DNA from: Burkholderiales bacterium
GTDB lineage: Bacteria > Pseudomonadota > Gammaproteobacteria > Burkholderiales > Ga0077523
Direction of reading: 5' to 3'
Length of the DNA: 49,964 nucleotides
Assembly (NCBI GenBank): GCA_019745565.1
Contig: JAIESW010000020.1
Span: 1 to 49,964, forward strand
In this document: positions 46,872-49,964 of the stretch, piece by piece
Layout: the number at the start of each line of letters is the position of its first letter
Position numbering within the stretch: the stretch's first letter is position 1
Made by a program: the position numbers and the translations under genes
The notes under the pieces: generated by a model
The model's database searches: none
What the model was told of the DNA's origin: nothing
What the model saw: the letters and a program-made list of their open reading frames with translations, nothing else

Positions 46872-47402
46872 TTATTCGTTCTTGCCGATCAGACCGCACG
46901 CGAGCCGGGCGCCGGACCCGCCCGAAGGGTCGGTCTTGAGGTCGTCGGCTTTCGCGTGGACGATCACCGAGCGGCCGACGATGCTCGCGGCATCGGTGCC
47001 GAGCGTGATGCCCGCCGCTTCCACTGTGAACTCGGCAACGCCGCTCGCGTCCGCGATGATGTTGCCGAGGTCGCCGCCGTGGCGCACGTCGCCCGCAGGA
47101 CCGCCGTGCTTCATCGTCCCGGGATTGAAATGACCGCCGGCACTGGAGCCGTCGGGCGCGGTGCAATTGCCCTTCTCGTGGATGTGGAAACCGTGGGGGC
47201 CCGGCGTCAGGCCGGTGATCCGGCCGGCCACCAGCACGCGATCGCCCTTCTGGGAAAATTTCACGGAACCGCGCACGGTGCTGTCCTTGGTGGGCAGCAC
47301 CGTCGCCGACGCGCTCGGCGTCTTGGTCATCATGTCCTGCATGCGCGCGCAACCCGTCGCCGCCAACGCGGCCGCCGCGGCCATCATGAAGACCCGATTC
47401 AT
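46872..47402 (-). CDS. sodC: Lipoprotein Cu/Zn superoxide dismutase
   Basis: SodC dismutates superoxide in the periplasm. The 176 residues start with a lipoprotein-type signal ending AATGC, with C18 as lipidation site. Metal ligands are H73 and H75 (GFHIHEKG), H91 (GGHFNP), H99 or H108 and D111 (HGGDLGN), and H149 (VIVHAK); C80 and C169 are placed for the disulfide. ATG 47402 has GGGAGA seven bases upstream. A promoter TTGACA-N18-TACAAC precedes it. The last residues (GLIGKNE) are typical of bacterial SodC. Confidence 0.96.
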   Translation of the reverse strand: MNRVFMMAAAAALAATGCARMQDMMTKTPSASATVLPTKDSTVRGSVKFSQKGDRVLVAGRITGLTPGPHGFHIHEKGNCTAPDGSSAGGHFNPGTMKHGGPAGDVRHGGDLGNIIADASGVAEFTVEAAGITLGTDAASIVGRSVIVHAKADDLKTDPSGGSGARLACGLIGKNE

Positions 47403-47437
47403 GTCGCTTCTCCCTGCAGACTCGATTGATCGCGGGG

Positions 47438-47467
47438 GTTGTAGCACCGCGTCTTCGGCCCTGTCAA
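47438..47467 (-). promoter_or_regulatory. sodC promoter
   Basis: On the minus strand a perfect -35 TTGACA (47462-47467) and a TACAAC -10 (47438-47443, four of six) are 18 bases apart. The predicted leader is about 30 bases and contains the GGGAGA ribosome-binding site. Confidence 0.6.
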
Positions 47468-47495
47468 ATCGCTCGCAACCGCAGGCTCCGGCGCG

Positions 47496-47501
47496 CATAA
47501 T
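47496..47501 (+). promoter_or_regulatory. Putative -10 element (CATAAT) of the sensor kinase gene
   Basis: CATAAT ends nine bases before the kinase ATG, so the transcript would be leaderless or nearly so. The -35 side has no good match. The same CATAAT is used before recA and the cNMP-binding gene. Confidence 0.35.
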
Positions 47502-47509
47502 GGGCGTGC

Positions 47510-48705
47510 ATGAGCTTCAAGCCTTCCACGGTGAACGATCCGGCCCCTCCCATCGATCCGCGGGCCCTCGAGGCGGCCTTTTCACTCTTCAACGAGGCGT
47601 CTGCCCAGCTCGCATCGACGTATCAGGACCTGCAGGGGCGGGTGACGGGGCTCGCGAACGAACTGGCGGTCGCCAACGGCGAACTGAAGCGCCAGTACCT
47701 CGAGAAGGAGGCGCTGTCCCAGCGTCTCGAACTGCTGCTCGACGCGTTGCCGGGCGCGGTCGTAGTGCTCGACGCGCAGGGCCGGGTGGTCAAGGCCAAT
47801 CCGGCGGCGCGCGCCTGGCTCGGCGACGATCTGCCCGGCGGCGCGTGGCATGAGGTGGCGGCACGTCGGCTGATGCCCACTGCGAGTCCGCGCGAGTGGG
47901 AAATTGCCGGTCCGCGCGGCACGAGGCGCGTTACGCTGTCGGAGAGTCCGCTCGACGCCGCCGGTGGGCGCATCCTGCTGCTGAACGACATCACCGAAGC
48001 CGCCCGGCTGCAGCGCGAGCTCGAGCAGCACAAGAAGCTCTCCGCCATGGGCGAGATGGCCGCGGGACTGGCGCACCAGTTGCGCACGCCGCTGGCGACG
48101 GCGTTGCTCTACTCGGCCAACCTCGCCAAGGATGGTCTGAAGGATGCCGATCGGTTGCGCTTCAGCGAGCGTATCCGCGAGCGCCTCCACTACCTCGAGC
48201 GCATGATCCAGGAGATGCTGATGTTCGTGCGCGGCGAGGTCGTCGGCGAGGAGGTGTTCGCGCTCGACGCCGTGGTGCAGGAACTCACGCAGATCATGGA
48301 ACCGCAGATGGTGGCGCAGGGCGTGCGCTTCGTGAGCAGCGGCGCGCTGTCGGGCCTGCGGGTCCGCGGCGGTCGCAAGGCGCTGTCCGGCGCGCTGCTC
48401 AACCTCGTGGAGAACGCGTTGCAGGCGTGCGAGCGCGGCGGAACCGTGCAGCTCGAGGCGGAAGGGCGCGGCGGGCAGATCACGCTGCGCGTGCGCGACG
48501 ACGGCTGCGGGATCGCGCCCGAGGTGCAGGAGCGGTTGTTCGAACCGTTCTTCACCACGCGCCAGGAGGGCACGGGCCTCGGCCTCGCCATCGTGCGCAG
48601 CGTGATCGAGGCCCATGGCGGCGACGTGCGGGTGGAGTCGGCGCCGGGCGCCGGCAGCACGTTCACGGTGCACCTGCCGGCTCATGCCGAATCGGTGGCC
48701 GCGTG

Positions 48706-48706
<1 letters not shown>
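47510..48706 (+). CDS. PAS-containing sensor histidine kinase, FleS/FlrB-like
   Basis: This 398-residue soluble kinase has an N-terminal coiled-coil (about 25-75), a PAS domain (about 75-165), the HisKA segment GEMAAGLAHQLRTPLATALLY with phosphorylated H189, and an HATPase domain with N, G1 and G2 boxes (LVENALQAC, DDGCGIAPE, GTGLGLAIV). Absence of membrane segments and the AHQLRTPLATALLY motif match FleS/FlrB, which controls flagellar class III genes through FleR/FlrC. ATG 47510 is the start. The TGA overlaps the regulator ATG by one base. Confidence 0.93.

Positions 48707-49964
<1,258 letters not shown>

Overview
The window is a GC-rich, gene-dense, mobile-element-free stretch of bacterial chromosome. 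Gene content and order point to a betaproteobacterium. The markers are thiL-pgpA-pncC, recA-recX-alaS, ilvE/zf-CHCC/waaF, yhdP-nitrilase-tldD, DUF1841/nth/rsxB and bpt/aat. Class-2 pyrD, an LPS heptosyltransferase and a FleS/FleR-like two-component pair add that it is Gram-negative and probably flagellated. No rRNA, tRNA, CRISPR array, transposase or phage gene was seen.

Layout. 1-4.4 kb (+): end of thiL, pgpA, pncC, then a PAS-PAS-GAF-GGDEF-EAL c-di-GMP protein whose GGDEF site is degenerate. 4.5-8.1 kb (-): a Ser/Thr kinase-HDOD-GAF protein translationally coupled to a class III cyclase-FHA protein, followed by a 70-residue protein. 8.2-13.0 kb (+): recA, recX, alaS and a secreted SRPBCC protein. 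13.2-19.9 kb (-): EAL-HDOD protein, phosphomannomutase/phosphoglucomutase, YheT-like hydrolase, SnoaL-like protein, waaF, a small zinc-finger protein and ilvE. 20.3-21.7 kb (+): a six-helix membrane adenylate cyclase. 21.7-24.4 kb (-): glnE. 24.6-30.8 kb (+): yhdP, nitrilase-family amidase, tldD. 31-34.3 kb: a DUF6647-like HExxH protein (-), a cyclic-nucleotide-binding protein without HTH (+), and an ATR / ECF sigma / RskA anti-sigma cluster (-). 34.4-38.0 kb: a quinoprotein-relay type locus with two metallo-beta-lactamase-fold proteins (one has lost nearly all zinc ligands), a SoxYZ-like fusion carrier and two monohaem cytochromes c. 38.0-39.8 kb (-): DUF1841, nth, rsxB. 40.0-47.4 kb (-): a 1165-residue iron-sulfur flavoprotein (GltD-like plus PyrK-like), pyrD, enoyl-CoA hydratase, bpt, aat and a lipoprotein Cu/Zn SOD. 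47.5 kb to the end (+): sensor kinase and sigma-54 response regulator, cut off by the window edge.

Two themes stand out. First, cyclic-nucleotide and phospho-signalling is dense: two intact class III cyclases, one c-di-GMP phosphodiesterase-type protein, a degenerate EAL-HDOD protein, an HTH-less cNMP-binding protein, a Ser/Thr kinase and an FHA domain. Second, the spaces between genes carry several families of short structured repeats. Several of them begin exactly at the stop codon of the preceding gene, singly or as tandem copies (2 x 78 bp, 3 x 81-82 bp, and a composite array behind tldD). The best candidates for under-described biology are the kinase/cyclase-FHA operon, the stop-codon-anchored repeats, the zinc-site-less metallo-beta-lactamase pseudoenzyme in the quinoprotein relay locus, and the fused oxidoreductase beside pyrD.

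Family names come from recognising motifs and domain order by eye; no database search was run.
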